Below, one piece after another: positions 9,401-17,495 of a stretch of DNA of 64,000 bases. Positions within the stretch are counted from its first letter, which is position 1. Each line of letters opens with the position of its first letter. The notes below the pieces were generated by a model, which made no database searches, had not been told where the DNA came from, and saw only the letters and a list, made by a program, of their open reading frames with translations. Source of the stretch: Paramagnetospirillum caucaseum (lineage in GTDB: Bacteria; Pseudomonadota; Alphaproteobacteria; Rhodospirillales; Magnetospirillaceae); NCBI RefSeq assembly GCF_000342045.1, contig NZ_AONQ01000015.1, positions 1-64,000 on the forward strand. Direction: 5' to 3'. The translations under genes and the position numbers were made by a program.

Positions 9401-10923
9401 GTGTCGTCGCCCATGGAGCCGATGGCTTCCTTGGCGTCCTCGACCATGGGGTGGAGGATCAGCTCCATGTCCTCCATGGTCATGCCGTAGGCGGCCTGGC
9501 GGCGCTTCAACTCGTCCGAGGACAGCTCCGCCGGCTCGGGCGCCCCGGTCTTGACCAGGGAATCCAGCTCGGTGATGCGCTTGACCCAGGCGGAGTAATT
9601 GCGGCGCGACGCCAGCAGATCCTTGATCTCGGCGTCGCGGTAGAACTTGCCGGCGTCCAGGTCGACGGCGATGCTTTGCCCCGGCCCGACCCGGCCCTTC
9701 TCCACCACGTCGCAATCCTTGACCTTCACCATGCCGGTCTCGGAGCCGAGGATCAGCAGGCCGCCCTTGGTGATGGTGAAGCGCATGGGACGCAGGCCGT
9801 TGCGGTCGACGCCGGCCACCGCCCACGAACCGTCGGTGGCGCAGATGGCCGCCGGGCCGTCCCACGGCTCGATCACCGAGTTGCAATAGCCGAAGAAGGT
9901 GCGGTGCGCCTCGGGCATCAGGGCGTTGGAGCCCAAGGATTCCGGGATCAGCATCTGCTTGACCAGCGGCGCCGGGCGCCCGGCGCGACACATCACCTCG
10001 AAGACGTTGTCGAGCGCGGCGGAATCGGAACCGCCCGGCTGGACGACGGGTTTCAGGTCGTCCATGGCTTGGCCGAACACCTCGTGCTCCATGCGCGGCT
10101 CGTGGGCCTTCATCCAGTTGATGTTGCCGGTCAGCGTGTTGATCTCGCCGTTATGGGCCAGCATGCGGAACGGCTGGGCCAGACGCCAGGTGGGGAAGGT
10201 GTTGGTGGAATAGCGCTGGTGATAGATGGCGAAGCGCGACACGAAGCGCTTGTCCAGCAGGTCGGGATAGAAGCTGGTCAGCTGCTCGGCCAGGAACATG
10301 CCCTTGTAGATGATGGAGCGGCAGGACAGCGAGCAGATGTAGAAGTCGTTGATGTGGCTGCCCAGCACCCGCTTCTCGATGCGGCGGCGGATGACGAACA
10401 GATCGGCCTCGAACCGCTCCTCCGACGTGCCCAGCGTGTTGGCGATCATGATCTGCTCGATCTCGGGGCGGGTGGCGTTGGCCTTCTCGCCGATGATCGA
10501 CACGTCCACCGGCACCTGCCGCCAGCCGTAGATGGAATAGCCGAAGTTGAGGATTTCGGTCTCGACGATGCAACGGCAGTTTTCCTGGGCGCCCAGGTCG
10601 GTCTTGGGCAGGAACACCATGCCCACCGCCAGATGGCCCTCGGCCACCGCGTGCCCGGAATTGGCCACATGCTCTTTGAAGAAGTCCTGGGGGATTTCCA
10701 CATGGATGCCGGCGCCGTCGCCGGTCTTGCCGTCGGCGTCCACCGCGCCGCGATGGAACAGCACCGAAAGGGCCTGGATGCCGGCCTCCACCACGTCGCG
10801 CCGGGGCTTGCCGTCCAGCGCCGCCACCATGCCGACGCCGCAGGCGTCGTGCGGACGGGTGTCGATGCCGGCGGATTCCAGGATCTCCTGGTTGGCGAGG
10901 TACTGGGAGACGAAATCGGACAT
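6415..10923 (-). CDS. gltB: Glutamate synthase (GOGAT) large subunit
   Basis: A 1502-residue enzyme that makes two glutamates from glutamine and 2-oxoglutarate. The ATG at 10923 gives MSDFVSQY, a 27-residue propeptide and then Cys28 in HDACGVGM, the nucleophile of the class II amidotransferase domain once the propeptide is removed. The FMN synthase domain and the 3Fe-4S cluster ligands (CIMVRQCHSNTCPVGVC, about residue 1130) follow, then the GXGXG beta-helix domain at the C-terminus. gltD is 11 bases upstream. An open frame continues beyond this start into gltD but reads out-of-frame sequence. Together with NirBD/NasA it completes assimilation of ammonia into glutamate. Confidence 0.97.
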   Translation of the reverse strand: MSDFVSQYLANQEILESAGIDTRPHDACGVGMVAALDGKPRRDVVEAGIQALSVLFHRGAVDADGKTGDGAGIHVEIPQDFFKEHVANSGHAVAEGHLAVGMVFLPKTDLGAQENCRCIVETEILNFGYSIYGWRQVPVDVSIIGEKANATRPEIEQIMIANTLGTSEERFEADLFVIRRRIEKRVLGSHINDFYICSLSCRSIIYKGMFLAEQLTSFYPDLLDKRFVSRFAIYHQRYSTNTFPTWRLAQPFRMLAHNGEINTLTGNINWMKAHEPRMEHEVFGQAMDDLKPVVQPGGSDSAALDNVFEVMCRAGRPAPLVKQMLIPESLGSNALMPEAHRTFFGYCNSVIEPWDGPAAICATDGSWAVAGVDRNGLRPMRFTITKGGLLILGSETGMVKVKDCDVVEKGRVGPGQSIAVDLDAGKFYRDAEIKDLLASRRNYSAWVKRITELDSLVKTGAPEPAELSSDELKRRQAAYGMTMEDMELILHPMVEDAKEAIGSMGDDTPLAVLSAGYRGLHHFFKQNFSQVTNPPIDSLRESRVMSLRTRLGNLGNILDEDESQCDLLQLESPVLSNAEFAAMRKYMGEAAASIDCTFDPNGGVEALRDALARVRRESEEAVRGGCTHLILTDEGIGESKAAIPMILAAGGVHSHLVRLSLRTWTSLNVRSGECLDVHYFAVLIGVGATTVNAYLAQEAIADRQRRGLFGSMPLEECVRRYKYALDQGLLKIMAKMGISIVSSYRGGYNFEAVGLSRTLVAEFFPGMTSRISGIGLGGIQKKTVEQHATGFAGPAPALPIGGFYRVRRGSEAHSFDGSLIHLLQMAVAGDSYATYKKYSDGMRKLPPITIRDLLDLKPAGAAVSLDEVESITEIRKRFLTPGMSLGALSPEAHGTLNIAMNRIGAKSVSGEGGEDRERYRPRPNGDNANSAVKQIASGRFGVTAEYLNMCREIEIKVAQGAKPGEGGQLPGFKVTVEIAKLRHATPGVMLISPPPHHDIYSIEDLAQLIYDLKQINPQARVTVKLVSRSGIGTVAAGVAKAKADTILVSGHVGGTGASPQTSIKFAGLPWELGLSEAHQVLTLNRLRHRVRLRADGGLKTGRDIVIAAMLGAEEFGIGTSSLVAMGCIMVRQCHSNTCPVGVCTQDLSLREKFTGSPEKVVNLFSFIAEEVREILAALGVRSLAEIIGRADLLHQVSRGASHLDDLDLNPLLAQADTGGFPRYCVEEKGNEVPETLDAQMIIDAKPALEDGEKMQLDYNVRNVQRAIGTKLSHKIFKRHGMTGLAPGHVTVRLRGSAGQSLGAFAVQGLTLEVFGDSNDYVGKGLSGGTIIVRPPVASALKSNHNTIIGNTVLYGATAGKLFAAGQAGERFAVRNSGAETVIEGCGSNGCEYMTGGTAVILGPVGANFAAGMTGGMAFVYDSDGTFAKRVNPESVIWQRPETSHWEGALKALVQEHAAVTGSAWAESLLADWERELPRFWQVVPKEMLSRLAHPVGRAAAAE

Positions 10924-10934
10924 GGCTCGTACTC

Positions 10935-12350
10935 CTACTCCGCCGCCTGGGCGGACTTGGCACTGACGTAACGGTGAATGGACTCGGCGGCGTCGCGGCC
11001 GTCCTTGATGGCCCAGACCACCAGCGAGGCGCCGCGCACGATGTCGCCGGCGGCGAACACGCCATCCAGGCTGGTCATCAGGGCGACGTCGGTCTCGACG
11101 GTGCTCCACTTGGAGACCTTGAGGCCGGGTTCGGCGAACAGGGCGGGCACGTCCTCGGGGTCGAAGCCGAGCGCGGCGATGACCATGTCGGAGGCCAAGG
11201 TGAAGCCCGAGCCCTCGATGGCCACCGGGCTCTGGCGGCCCGAGGCATCGGCCATGCCCAGATGCATGCGGACGGCCTTGACGCCCTCGGCCTTGTCCTT
11301 GCCGGCGATGGCCTCGGGGGCGGCCATCCAGACGAACTCGACGCCTTCCTCCTCGGCGTGGGCCACCTCGCGCTTGGAGCCGGGCATGTTGGCCCGGTCG
11401 CGGCGATAAAGGCACTTCACCGACCTGGCGCCCTGGCGGATGGCGGTGCGCACGCAATCCATGGCGGTATCGCCGCCGCCGATCACCACGACGTTCTTGC
11501 CGGCGGCGTTCAGCTCGGCCACCGTCTCGCCCAGGTCGCGGCGGTTCTGGGCGATCAGATAGTCCAGCGCGGCATGCACGCCGGGCAGCTCCGAACCGGC
11601 GATGCCCAGGGGCTTGGCCTTGTAGACGCCGGTGGCGATCAGCACCGCGTCGTGGCGGCGCCGCAGCTCGGCGAAGGTGACGGTCCCGCCGATCTCCACC
11701 CCGGTCTCGAACCTGACGCCGGATTCGGCCAGCAGGCGGATGCGGCGCTCCACCACGTCCTTTTCCAGCTTGAAGCCGGGGATGCCGTAGATCAGCAGGC
11801 CGCCCATGCGGTCGTGGCGGTCGTAGACGGTGACGGCGTGGCCCTTGCGGCGCAGGGCCTCGGCCGCCGCCAGGCCGGCGGGGCCGCCGCCGACGATGCC
11901 CACCGAGCGGCCCGATTCGGCGCCGGGCAGCACCGGCCTGACCCAGCCCTCGGTGAAGGCGGTCTCGGTGATGTGCTTTTCCACCGCGCCGATGGTGACG
12001 TTGCCGTGCAGCGACTGCTCCAGCACGCAATTGCCCTCGCACAGGCGGTCCTGGGGACAGATGCGGCCGCAGATCTCGGGGAAGGTGTTGGTGGAAGACG
12101 AGACGGCGTAGGCCTCCTCCAGCCGGTCCTGCGCCACCAGCATCAACCAGTCGGGGACATTGTTGCCCAGCGGGCAGTGGATGGAGCAGAAGGGGATGCC
12201 GCACTGCTCGCAGCGCGACGCCTGCTCGCCGGCCTGGGGGACGCCGAAGGCGGTGCTGATCTCGCCGAAATCCTTGCGGCGTTCGGCGGCGCCGCGCTTG
12301 TCCGGCTGGCGCTGATGGAGATGGGTGAACTGCAGCATCTTGCGGGACAT
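10935..12350 (-). CDS. gltD: Glutamate synthase small subunit
   Basis: A 471-residue FAD/NADPH and Fe-S subunit that passes electrons from NADPH to GltB. The N-terminus has the cysteine-rich Fe-S block (CEQCGIPFCSIHCPLGN; CGRICPQDRLCEGNC, about residues 45-105). Next come a FAD Rossmann motif (VGIVGGGPAGLAAAE) and an NADPH motif (VVVIGGGDTAMDC). The ATG at 12350 was chosen because GAGG lies nine bases upstream and the family begins at MSRKMLQF; an open extension to 12401 is not conserved-looking. It is the first gene of the gltD-gltB unit. Confidence 0.96.
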   Translation of the reverse strand: MSRKMLQFTHLHQRQPDKRGAAERRKDFGEISTAFGVPQAGEQASRCEQCGIPFCSIHCPLGNNVPDWLMLVAQDRLEEAYAVSSSTNTFPEICGRICPQDRLCEGNCVLEQSLHGNVTIGAVEKHITETAFTEGWVRPVLPGAESGRSVGIVGGGPAGLAAAEALRRKGHAVTVYDRHDRMGGLLIYGIPGFKLEKDVVERRIRLLAESGVRFETGVEIGGTVTFAELRRRHDAVLIATGVYKAKPLGIAGSELPGVHAALDYLIAQNRRDLGETVAELNAAGKNVVVIGGGDTAMDCVRTAIRQGARSVKCLYRRDRANMPGSKREVAHAEEEGVEFVWMAAPEAIAGKDKAEGVKAVRMHLGMADASGRQSPVAIEGSGFTLASDMVIAALGFDPEDVPALFAEPGLKVSKWSTVETDVALMTSLDGVFAAGDIVRGASLVVWAIKDGRDAAESIHRYVSAKSAQAAE

Positions 12351-12422
12351 GGCGAATCCTCGAACCCTGGGGCCGGGGAGGAAAAATACGTCAGAGAACA
12401 TGACCGATCAATGGGAATCGCG

Positions 12423-12451
12423 CATATGAGGCAGTAATACTGTCTCATATG
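12423..12451. promoter_or_regulatory. Palindromic operator candidate upstream of gltD
   Basis: An inverted repeat with 8-bp perfect arms (CATATGAG ... CTCATATG) and further inner symmetry (GCAG/CTGT) is centred near 12437, about 87 bases upstream of the gltD ATG and 160 bases before the divergent uppP-like gene. It is not followed by a T run, so it looks more like a protein-binding operator than a terminator. The binding protein cannot be named from sequence. Confidence 0.5.
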
Positions 12452-12598
12452 TAAAATAGGCATCCGTCTGCGTGATTTATGATGGAGTATCCGAGTTGCG
12501 CCACCGCCACTATGGTTCCGATCCGGTCCTTTCCGATTCCCTTCCGACTCTCCGGGGGCGGTGCTATAACAGGGCGGCGGTATACGGGGGACACCCGA

Positions 12599-13396
12599 GT
12601 GACGTTCCTGGAAGTTCTGGTCATAGCCCTGATTCAGGGGCTGGGAGAGGTGTTGCCTCTTGGCGCTGCCGGTTATCTGGCGGCGTTGCCGACGCTGGCC
12701 GGCACGCCCGAGGGGCGGGCGGCGCTGTCGGTGGCCGCCCATGCCGGGATTCTGCTGGCTCTGCTGGTCTATTTCTGGCGCGATGTCCTGGCCATGAGCA
12801 TCGGGCTGTGGCGGCTGGCCAAGGGCAAGCCCGACAACGGCTCGCTCCTCCTCCTGCACGTGCTGGCCGGCACCATCCCCGCCGCCATCGCCGGCTGGCT
12901 GCTGCTGGAGCGTTCGTCTACCCTGGTGGGGCAGACCGGCGCGGCGGTCATCCTCATCGCTGGCGGCGTGCTGCTGTGGATCTGCGACAAGCTGGGGGTC
13001 ACCGTCCGCCGGGTCGAGCACATGGGCTGGCTCAGTGCCGCCGGCCTGGGCGCCCTGCAGATTCTCGCCCTGGTGCCCGGGGTGTCGCGTACCGGCATCA
13101 CCATCACCGCCGCCCGCCTGCTGGGCTGGGAGCGCCAGGCGGCGATCCGCTTTTCCATGCTGCTGGCCATGCCGCTGGTCCTGGGGCACGGCATCAAGAC
13201 CTTCTGGGGCCTGGCCCACCGGGCGGAGCTGGTGTTCTCCGGCGATCTGGCCATGGCCATGATCACCGCCGGGCTGGCCTCGTTCCTGGGGCTGGCCGTC
13301 ATGATGGCCTGGGTGGCGCGCCACACTTTCGCCCCCTTCGCGGTGATCCGCATCGGCTTCGGCGTGGCGGTGCTGGGGCTGGCGCTCTTCGGATAG
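12599..13396 (+). CDS. UppP/BacA-like membrane protein with altered active site
   Basis: A 265-residue, roughly seven-helix membrane protein resembling undecaprenyl-diphosphatase, which recycles the lipid carrier for peptidoglycan. The second motif is intact (LVPGVSRTGITITAARLLGWERQAAIRFSMLLAMP). The first motif is altered: IQGLGEVLPLGAAGYL replaces the usual EGxTEFLPVSSxGH. Relative to E. coli BacA, E17 is Gln, S27 is Ala and H30 is Tyr, while E21 and R174 are kept. The GTG at 12599 follows a CGGGGG stretch; an in-frame ATG at 12479 would add an unconserved tail. It may be inactive as a phosphatase or act on another lipid. Confidence 0.75.
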   Translation: MTFLEVLVIALIQGLGEVLPLGAAGYLAALPTLAGTPEGRAALSVAAHAGILLALLVYFWRDVLAMSIGLWRLAKGKPDNGSLLLLHVLAGTIPAAIAGWLLLERSSTLVGQTGAAVILIAGGVLLWICDKLGVTVRRVEHMGWLSAAGLGALQILALVPGVSRTGITITAARLLGWERQAAIRFSMLLAMPLVLGHGIKTFWGLAHRAELVFSGDLAMAMITAGLASFLGLAVMMAWVARHTFAPFAVIRIGFGVAVLGLALFG

Positions 13397-15508
13397 CTAG
13401 CGCCCGAAAATCCCCTTGAGCAGGTCGTCGATGGCGCCGCCGATGCCGCGCGCCGCGTCGCCGGCCGCCTGGGCGGCGCCGGCCACGAAGTCGCCGACGC
13501 TTTCGGCCGGGGCGGGCTCGGCGGGAAGCTCGGGGGTGCGCAGCGGGTGGGCGGGCAGGCCGCGATGGGCGGCCGTCATCACCTGTTTCCACAATTGGGC
13601 CGGCAGGCCGCCGCCGGTGACCTTCTTCATCTCGACGCGGTAATCGTCGTTGCCCATCCACACTCCGGCGACGAAATCGCCGGTGAAGCCCATGAACCAG
13701 GCGTCGCGGTAATCCTGGGTGGTGCCGGTCTTGCCCGCCGCCGGACGGTCGAGGCGGGCGGCCTTGCCCGATCCTTGGGTGATGACGGCGCCCATCATGT
13801 CGTGCATGCGGGCCAGCGCCGACGGCGACACCACCTGGCCGAAACCGCCGCCCTGGCGCTGATAGAGCATCTTGCCGGCGGGATCGGTGATGTGGGAGAC
13901 GCCGAAGGCGGTGACCCCGAACCCGCCATTGGCCAGGGCGGCATAGGCGGTGGTCAGCTCCAGCAGGGAGACCTCGCTGGTGCCGAGAGCCAGGGTTGCG
14001 TCGCCCCGCAGCTCCGAGGTGACGCCCAGCCGCCTTGCGGTGGCGATTACCCGGGCGGGTCCCATTTCCTCCACCAGCCGCACGGCGATCGTGTTGACCG
14101 ATTCGGCCAGGGCCTGGCGCAGCGGGATGGGGCCGAGATACTTGCCGGTGTAGTTGCCGGGGCTCCAGTTGCCGAGCTTGATGGGGGCGTCGTCGTAGAC
14201 GTCGTCGGGGGTGCGGCCCTTCTCCATGGCGGTGAGATAGACGAAGGGCTTGAACGACGAACCCGGCTGGCGCAGTCCCTGGGTGGCGCGGTTGAACTGG
14301 CTGTCGTCGTAATCCTTGCCGCCGGTCAGCGCCCGGACGGCGCCGTCGGGGCTCATCACCACCACGGCGCCCTGGCCGGCCTTGGCCTTGGCGCCGGGGC
14401 CGGCCATCATGGCCTTGAGGTCGGCCTCCACCTTGCGCTGCAGCGCGATGTCCAGGGTGGTGTGCACAACGATGTCCTTGCCCGCCACCTCGCCGAATTG
14501 GTCCAGGTTGCCCATCACCCAGTCGGCGAAATAGCGCCCGGCGGGGACCGGGCGGCGGACCAGCTGCGACGCGCCGGTCACCTCGGCGGTGTCGGCGGTG
14601 CGCTGGTCGATATAGCCGGCCTTGACCATCAGGCCCAGCACGTCGGCGGTCCGCTTGCGCGACGCCTCGGGGTCGTTGAGCGGCGAGTAGCGGGACGGCG
14701 CCTTCAGCAGCCCGGCCAGCAGCGCCGCCTGATACAGGTTCACCTTGCGGGCCGAGGCGTCGAAATAGCGTTTGGCGGCGGCGTCCACCCCGAAGGTGCC
14801 CGAGCCGAGATAGACCCGGTTGAGGTAGAGCCCCAGGATCTGTTCCTTGGAAAAGCGCTTTTCCAGCCACAGCGCCATCAGCACTTCCTGCACCTTGCGC
14901 TTCATGGTGCGGTCGGGGGTGAGGAACAGGTTCTTGGCCAGCTGCTGGGTGATGGTCGAACCGCCCTGCACCGTGTGGCCGGCCTTCAGGTTGACGAACA
15001 GGGCGCGGGCCAGGCCGATGGGATCGACGCCGAAATGGCTGTAGAAGCGGCGATCCTCGGTGGCCAGCACCGCCTGGGAGATGAAGGGCGACATCTCGCC
15101 CAGGTCCAGCGCCTCGCCGTAAAGATCGCCATAGGCGGCGAAGGTCTCGCCCTCCACCGAGTGGAACACCACGCTGGGCCGCCGGGTCTGGGCGGTCATG
15201 CGGTCGATGTCGGGCAGGTCCAGGGCGTAATAGGCCACCACGCCGCCGATGCCGATGCCGGCCCAGATGGCCAAGGTCAGCGCCCACAGCAGCAGGCGCC
15301 GGGTCCAGGTGCGTCCGCCGCCGCCACCCTTTTTCGCCGCCCTGGGCTTGCGCGGTTCCCGGGGCTCGCGCGCCTTCCTCGGAGTGGGCGGCGGCGGCTC
15401 GCGGCCTCCCGATCCGCCGCCGCCGCTGGGCAACAGCCGGTCGGCGGGGTCGATGGAAAGCTTGAACGGGTTGCCGGCGCCCTTGGGGCGGGAAGGTGGA
15501 ACTGCCAT
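13397..15508 (-). CDS. Class A penicillin-binding protein (PBP1A family)
   Basis: A 703-residue bifunctional peptidoglycan synthase. It has a basic, proline-rich cytoplasmic tail (about residues 1-75), one membrane helix (80-105) and a GT51 glycosyltransferase domain (EDRRFYSHFGVD; GGSTITQQLAKN; KVQEVLMALWLEKRFSKEQIL). The transpeptidase domain follows, with SSFK (active serine), SVN and KTGTT. The ATG at 15508 is preceded by AGAAGG; an upstream in-frame start at 15553 is possible. Its end is convergent with the uppP-like gene, leaving no spacer, so two envelope genes are back to back. Which PBP1 paralogue it is cannot be decided. Confidence 0.93.
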   Translation of the reverse strand: MAVPPSRPKGAGNPFKLSIDPADRLLPSGGGGSGGREPPPPTPRKAREPREPRKPRAAKKGGGGGRTWTRRLLLWALTLAIWAGIGIGGVVAYYALDLPDIDRMTAQTRRPSVVFHSVEGETFAAYGDLYGEALDLGEMSPFISQAVLATEDRRFYSHFGVDPIGLARALFVNLKAGHTVQGGSTITQQLAKNLFLTPDRTMKRKVQEVLMALWLEKRFSKEQILGLYLNRVYLGSGTFGVDAAAKRYFDASARKVNLYQAALLAGLLKAPSRYSPLNDPEASRKRTADVLGLMVKAGYIDQRTADTAEVTGASQLVRRPVPAGRYFADWVMGNLDQFGEVAGKDIVVHTTLDIALQRKVEADLKAMMAGPGAKAKAGQGAVVVMSPDGAVRALTGGKDYDDSQFNRATQGLRQPGSSFKPFVYLTAMEKGRTPDDVYDDAPIKLGNWSPGNYTGKYLGPIPLRQALAESVNTIAVRLVEEMGPARVIATARRLGVTSELRGDATLALGTSEVSLLELTTAYAALANGGFGVTAFGVSHITDPAGKMLYQRQGGGFGQVVSPSALARMHDMMGAVITQGSGKAARLDRPAAGKTGTTQDYRDAWFMGFTGDFVAGVWMGNDDYRVEMKKVTGGGLPAQLWKQVMTAAHRGLPAHPLRTPELPAEPAPAESVGDFVAGAAQAAGDAARGIGGAIDDLLKGIFGR

Positions 15509-15603
15509 GGCGCCTTCTACCACGGGGCGGGGGCCGCTCGGAACTGGCAACATCCGTTCATTGGATGTAGAGTCCCAGCGGAATGTTTAACGAGGACCGA
15601 ACC

Positions 15604-15807
15604 ATGGAAACCCTGTCGATTGCCGTCCCGCCCGAACTGAAGCAGCGCCTCGAGGCGCTGGCCGCCGAGACCGGGCAGACGGTGGGGGAATGCCTGGCTG
15701 TCGCGGTCAAGGAATACGTCGAGAACTGGGAAACCCACCTCTCGGACGTGCACCAGATCGACGAGCACGAGGCCCGCGCCGTGCTGAAGACCGCGGTCAA
15801 CGACTAG
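15604..15807 (+). CDS. Ribbon-helix-helix (CopG-like) small protein
   Basis: A 67-residue protein. METLSIAVPPELKQRLEALAAETGQ followed by TVGECLAVAVKEYVEN gives the strand-helix-helix pattern of ribbon-helix-helix DNA-binding proteins, which are often antitoxins. No toxin gene is adjacent, so it may be an orphan antitoxin or a regulator. The ATG at 15604 follows CGAGGACC; an in-frame ATG at 15583 is the alternative. It is divergent from the PBP gene and ends at a strong terminator. Confidence 0.6.
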   Translation: METLSIAVPPELKQRLEALAAETGQTVGECLAVAVKEYVENWETHLSDVHQIDEHEARAVLKTAVND

Positions 15808-15830
15808 CGCCATCGGCATTATCCCAACGC

Positions 15831-15859
15831 AAAACGCCGCCCGGACCGGGCGGCGTTTT
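15831..15859. terminator. Strong bidirectional terminator
   Basis: AAAACGCCGCCCGG pairs with CCGGGCGGCGTTTT. T runs follow on both strands (TTTTCGTTT on plus, TTTTGCGTTGG on minus). It lies 24 bases after the ribbon-helix-helix gene and can also end transcripts from the flavoprotein gene at 15994. Confidence 0.85.
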
Positions 15860-15993
15860 CGTTTGTGGACCGTAATTACGGCGGAAGTATGGAAACGCCC
15901 GCCATTCCGAGTGTCGCGAGGCATCTCCGCCTGCTCCGTCGCCGCCGATTCTGAGGCGCCGTGCCGGGACGGGATCCCTCGCGGGGGCTCGGC

Positions 15994-17391
15994 TTACTCG
16001 CCGATGGCGATGCGCTCCACCAGCTGCTTGACCGTCGGGATGAAGCCGTTCTTGTAGAACGGGTCGGCGCCGAAGCGGTAGGCGTTGTGGCCGGCGAACA
16101 TCAGTTCGTTCTCCACGTCGCCGCCATGGCCGATGTTCTGCAGGGTCTTCTGGATGCAGAAGCTGCGGGGATCGGCCTTCTTGCCGGTGGTGCCCGCCTC
16201 GTTCTGGGCCCAGTTGGAGAACATGCACTGGGACAGGCAGCCCATGCACTTGACCTGATCGACGCGGATTTCCTCGGCCTTGTCGGGGGTGACGAAGATC
16301 AGGGTCGAATCGGGGGTGCGCAGCGCCTCGGTGAAGCCCTCGTTCATCCAGCCCAGCGCCCGGTCGCGGTCGTGGGGGGTGACCCAGACGATGCGCTTCC
16401 TGGCGCCGATGGGCAACTCGGCCTCGTGGTCGCCGACGCATTCGCTGGAATAGGGGATCTGGTGGTCCAGGCGCTGGCACAGCTCGTTGATGAAGCCGTT
16501 CTTCACCGCCGAGGAGTAGAAGCCGGTCGGGCTGAAATGGTGGAGCAGCACGTCGCCGGGCTTGAGCGTCAGCAGGCGCTGCTTCCAGGCGTCGGAAATG
16601 GGGCTTTCCCGGGTCAGCAGCGGACGGGTGCCATACTGGAAGGCGATGGGGCCCAGCTCGGGATTGCCGATCCAGTCCTCCCACTCCTTCAGCCACCAGA
16701 CGCCGCCGGCCATGAAGATCGGCACGTTGCCCAGGCCGCATTCGGCCATGGTCTTGCGCAGTTCGGCGACGCGGCCATAGGGCGGCTCGGGCTTCCTGGG
16801 GTCCTCGGAATTGGACAGGCCGTTATGGCCGCCGGCCAGCCAGGGGTCCTCGTAGACCACGCCGCCCAGCAGTTGGCCGTATTTGTGGTAGGCGCGCTTC
16901 CACAGCGCGCGGAAGGCGCGGGCCGACGACACGATGGGGTAGTAGTAGACGTTGTAGCGCGCCGCGATCTCGGCGACGCGGTAGGGCATGCCGGCGCCGC
17001 AGGTCACGCCGTGGATCAGGCCCTTGGCCCCTTCCAGCACGCCTTCGAGAATCGGCTCGGCGCCGCCCATCTCCCACAGCACGTTCATGTGGATGCGGCC
17101 ATTGCCGCCGGCGATGTCGTGGGCGATGCGGGCCTGGGCGATGCCGCCCTTGATGCCGTAGGCGATCAGTTCGTGGTGTTTCTCGGTCCTGGTCTTGCCG
17201 TGATAGACCATGTCGATGTGGTTGCCGTTCTCGTCGTAGAGATCGGCGTTGACCCCGGAGAAGGTGGCGACGCCGCCGGCGGCCGCCCAGGCGCCCGAGC
17301 TTTCGCCGTTGGAGACGTTGATCCCCTTGCCGCCCTCGACCAGGGGCAGGACCTCGCGACCGGAAATCAGGATAGGATCGAGCGGTTTCAC
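15994..17391 (-). CDS. Nitronate monooxygenase-like flavin oxidoreductase
   Basis: A 465-residue TIM-barrel flavoprotein of the NAD(P)H-dependent flavin oxidoreductase / 2-nitropropane dioxygenase type. Visible family features are GINVSNGESSGA near the N-terminus, VTCGAGMP, AGGHNG and FMAGGVW, a pattern consistent with FMN phosphate binding. Unusually, a cysteine cluster (KCMGCLSQC) lies about 75 residues before the C-terminus, which could bind a metal or Fe-S centre. The GTG at 17391 (MKPLDP) follows GAGGAG; an in-frame ATG at 17451 is less likely. Substrate is unknown. It stands alone between a terminator and the surface-glycan cluster. Confidence 0.75.
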   Translation of the reverse strand: MKPLDPILISGREVLPLVEGGKGINVSNGESSGAWAAAGGVATFSGVNADLYDENGNHIDMVYHGKTRTEKHHELIAYGIKGGIAQARIAHDIAGGNGRIHMNVLWEMGGAEPILEGVLEGAKGLIHGVTCGAGMPYRVAEIAARYNVYYYPIVSSARAFRALWKRAYHKYGQLLGGVVYEDPWLAGGHNGLSNSEDPRKPEPPYGRVAELRKTMAECGLGNVPIFMAGGVWWLKEWEDWIGNPELGPIAFQYGTRPLLTRESPISDAWKQRLLTLKPGDVLLHHFSPTGFYSSAVKNGFINELCQRLDHQIPYSSECVGDHEAELPIGARKRIVWVTPHDRDRALGWMNEGFTEALRTPDSTLIFVTPDKAEEIRVDQVKCMGCLSQCMFSNWAQNEAGTTGKKADPRSFCIQKTLQNIGHGGDVENELMFAGHNAYRFGADPFYKNGFIPTVKQLVERIAIGE

Positions 17392-17495
17392 GTCTGGGGT
17401 AACTCCTCGGATAGCCCGGCATGCTTCTCCCGAGCCTGCCGATGACGGCACATATATAGCCCTTTGCCGTCATGCGCCACAGTGACGTTACGGAC

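Noticed and set aside
6445-10971. Very long open frame (about 1500 codons) on the plus strand opposite gltB
   Set aside because: Its translation is low-complexity, rich in Gly/Ala/Gln/His/Arg, with no family features. It is the usual antisense by-product of a high-GC gene whose real product (GltB) is unmistakable.
10924-12204. Possible N-terminal extension of gltB into gltD
   Set aside because: The extra sequence is out-of-frame gltD. The true start gives a short propeptide before the catalytic Cys28.
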